From contig NC_081406.1 in NCBI RefSeq assembly GCF_030272615.1, positions 482,019,900 to 482,083,899 of the forward strand: 64,000 nucleotides of DNA, in the 5' to 3' direction. Made by a program: the position numbers and the translations under genes. This DNA is from Cryptomeria japonica. Taxonomy: Eukaryota > Streptophyta > Pinopsida > Cupressales > Cupressaceae. Below the pieces are notes generated by a model. The model made no database searches and was not told the DNA's origin. It saw only the letters and a list, made by a program, of their open reading frames with translations. Shown piece by piece: positions 61,598 to 64,000 of this stretch (position 1 is the first letter of the stretch; the number at the start of each line of letters is the position of its first letter).

Positions 61598-61609
61598 GCT
61601 CTGATACCA
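61598..61609 (-). promoter_or_regulatory. Copia primer-binding site, initiator Met
   Basis: The minus strand reads TGGTATCAGAGC two bases after the LTR, a perfect initiator-Met site. Confidence 0.92.
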
Positions 61610-61611
61610 AT

Positions 61612-62676
61612 TGTTAGGTCCCAGAGACAACTAAGAGGGGGGGGGGGGGGGGGAATCAGTTGTCTAATAAATTCAAACCAAAAACAACTTAACCAGCTTA
61701 ATACTTAGTACCGGTAAACAAGTCTAATATGTTGGTAGACAGTTTTAACAGTTAATTGCGATATCGGTAAGGATTAATGCATGAAACAAAAAGACAAAGT
61801 CATCCACAATACATAACACCAATATTTGTACGTGGAAACCTTGTAAGGTGAAAAACCACGATGGGAAACCTTACCCACAATTAGATGATACTACTAAAAA
61901 TAGTAAGTGTATACAAATGGGGTCTGCACATGTAGAAAGGCCAAGCGCCTAGAGCTCACTGCTCAATCACAAAATGGGAGTCACACTGACTACAGTTGGA
62001 TGGTTAAATCCAATAAGAATGTACTACTCAAAATAGCATCTTCATATGCTGGATTCAGTACCGGTGTAGTTATGATTGTCTTCTCAAAAACCCTCCTTCA
62101 ATCTTCAAATGATGTTTGCATGTATAGCTCAGCTTATTCTCGCATATACCTTCACACAATCCTTTTTCACATTCCACATTCGATCTTACAAATAAGATCT
62201 TACATTTATACCATACCCTAAGACCAATTTTAGTAGGTCGGCTCTACAAGATATTACAATAAAATTAATTTACATATCAATTAATACCCGATGCAATAAC
62301 CGATTCAATATTTTGGCTTAATGCATTTACAACAATAATAAGTCATCTCCATAGCATCCCTTGTAAATCTAAAAAGATAAACCTACCGGTGTAACCTGGA
62401 CCTATTTGCTGGTAACAGCAAATATGCAAATGCTAATGTGCCAATAAATAAAACTCCAAGACAAAGTGTCCACATGATGTCTTTGACATAACCAAGTGTT
62501 TTCCATATCATTCCAAGTGCCGATGATTATTATATCTTGCCAGTGTACCAGATACCGGTGACTGTGCATAAGTCACTTGCTTGCCGGTGAATGTTGCTAA
62601 TTCTCCAAAGTGCCAGAGTTGATAAGTGTTTAGTAGGTGTTGACATCAATGAAAAAACCATACCAAAATAGCAACA
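61612..62676 (-). repeat. Copia 5' LTR
   Basis: 1065 bp, near-copy of 56362-57418. The G run at 61637-61653 has grown to 17 against six G in the other LTR, where it is followed by TGAATCAG. Confidence 0.92.
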
Positions 62677-62757
62677 TATGTATATGTATATGTTTGTGTA
62701 TGTGTATGTGTGTATATGGATATGTATACATACATACATACATACACACTGTTGACT
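62677..62757. repeat. Microsatellite continuation, TATATG / CATA
   Basis: The right part of the array that the copia element split, changing into TGTG and then CATACATACA units. Ends near 62757. Confidence 0.9.
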
Positions 62758-64000
62758 ATTTTTCTAGCTAGCAGTCAAAACAAGAGTAATTATGAGCTTC
62801 ATTACATTTGACATTCTAAGCTAGATGGCCAACTAACAAGAATTCCATGAATGAAGGAATTCTTCTGCACTTTGGGCTCTACAAAAGCCAGGCGGGTGGA
62901 CCTATAGAGCATTCACAAATATAACATAATTGACATGGAATATCCCTCACAAGTAGATAATTCCTAGAAACTCATACCAATACATGTAGATATATGAGAA
63001 AACCTCATTTCACATTGAGTTCATGGGATTTGTATTAGTTTATGGGCAAATAAGAACAAATGACACTAAACTAAAAATAGAGAAAGGTTGAAACAATCAT
63101 CAGTTCGAGTCTGTTTGAAACCTTGTAGTAACACATTAACCAGTGCCTATCCTAAGGTAATAGAGTTGACATTTTGTAAGCTTAGCAATTCCATAATTCA
63201 TTCACAAATACTGATGCCTTACACCAATATTAGATATTTACCAATGTGAGTCATACTTATGGGATCTCTTGCTATTTCATTATCCCCTGCAATTCATAGA
63301 AAGCATTTAATCTTTTCCTAGAAAAGAATCCTAACTATGCAATTACACATTCACACAATTGCAAAGACAATACCCATTTATCCTTAATAAACAAAAATCA
63401 TGGAAGATAACAAAACAAAAAAGAGAGACAAAACACGACAAAATTAATTCATTGATTCAAAATCACAGATGCACAATTTAGGCTAATACATAACTCTAAA
63501 TTTAGAACATCTCCCTAGTATATGTTAGCTACCAAAAACCCCAGCCCTCTTTTACAGCCTTGGTATTTCTTTTATAACAACAAGGAATGCAACAAGCTAC
63601 AAGTTGTTTTACAACTGGCTTCCTTGTAGATTGACACATCAACCCCATGGACAAGAGGAAAACCCTTTTTATTGATTTATAAAGAAACAAGAGAAAAGAT
63701 GCATCTTAAATACCTTAATGGATAATATTTGTTGTTGTCACCTAACTATTTTGAGTCATGCCACCATCGCATTGCAGCTACCTTCTCATAAGCATGCCTA
63801 GTTTCATTCAACATAGAAAGAATGGAGCATTTCAAAACCAAAAAGGAGAATCTCACAATCCCGGACTGACATCAATGAAAGTAGAAATAGGAGCTCAATC
63901 GTGAATCTTGTGAACAGAGAAGGGATCTTCCATGAGCTTGTAGATTTATACCAAAGTTGCATCTGAACCATCCACTTTCCCCTACTGCACTTTTCCTCTC
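62758..64000. other. Unassigned right flank
   Basis: 1.2 kb with no ORF over 60 codons, no LTR border and no copy elsewhere in the window. It is less AT-skewed than the LARD sequence and could be low-copy DNA. Nothing further can be supported. Confidence 0.4.

Larger units (their letters stand above)
56362..62676 (-). mobile_element. Ty1/copia element, nearly full length, decayed
   Basis: A 6315-bp minus-strand element flanked by TATGT (56357-56361 and 62677-62681). LTRs are 56362-57418 and 61612-62676. It has a perfect Met-type primer site and a polypurine tract. The single gag-pol order gag, zinc knuckle, protease, integrase, RT, RNase H is that of Ty1/copia (integrase before RT). Part of integrase is deleted and many codons are stops. 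Primer site and domain order fit Tork-like plant copia elements, but the lineage is not proven here. Confidence 0.92.

Noticed and set aside
1-64000. CRISPR arrays, operons, ribosome-binding sites, rRNA or tRNA genes
   Set aside because: None seen; the sequence is plant nuclear repeat DNA.

Overview
This window is plant nuclear DNA made almost entirely of LTR retrotransposons nested inside one another. I found no intact host gene, rRNA, tRNA, CRISPR array or bacterial-type feature. The plant assignment rests on the element types: Tat-lineage Ty3/gypsy elements with a second RNase H, Ty1/copia with an initiator-Met primer site, and a LARD-like element with very long LTRs. A large, repeat-rich genome such as a gymnosperm's is plausible, but the species cannot be read from the sequence.

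Layout, oldest layer first. Positions 1-2067 hold unassigned AT-rich DNA and one decayed protein-coding fragment (986-1425, minus). A short foreign LTR fragment (2068-2275) abuts the broken 3' end of an old Tat-type element (Tat-1, minus strand, 2276-55555). Tat-1 is split inside gag by a giant non-coding element (8434-51117, plus strand). That element is flanked by the 5-bp duplication CTAGT, has LTRs of about 5.0 kb after removing later insertions, and has a 3.2-kb internal region with no ORF. Five younger insertions sit in its two LTRs, each with a 5-bp target duplication: a solo LTR (9161-10613, ATTAT), element A (10895-17602, minus, ATTTA), a solo LTR (21394-22734, ATGTT), element B (30824-37558, plus, GGATG), and a nearly complete but decayed Tat-type element Tat-2 (37790-50989, minus, GTAGC/GTAAC). 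Downstream of Tat-1, a Ty1/copia element (56362-62676, minus, TATGT) sits in a TATATG microsatellite, followed by unassigned DNA to the end.

The most unusual component is the A/B family: two 6.7-kb elements in opposite orientation. They have about 0.89-kb LTRs, a Met-type primer site and a polypurine tract, but no protease, reverse transcriptase, RNase H or integrase. Instead they carry a gag-like ORF (coiled coil plus four CCHC zinc knuckles) and a second ORF region of about 1,050 codons that I do not recognise. Their polypurine tract, the leader just after the primer site, and parts of the LTR match the copia element at 56362-62676. This suggests that a copia relative supplied the enzymes in trans.

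All coding regions carry stops and frameshifts, often at Gln or Trp codons as C-to-T type changes, as expected in methylated, silenced repeats. Nothing here looks currently able to move by itself.
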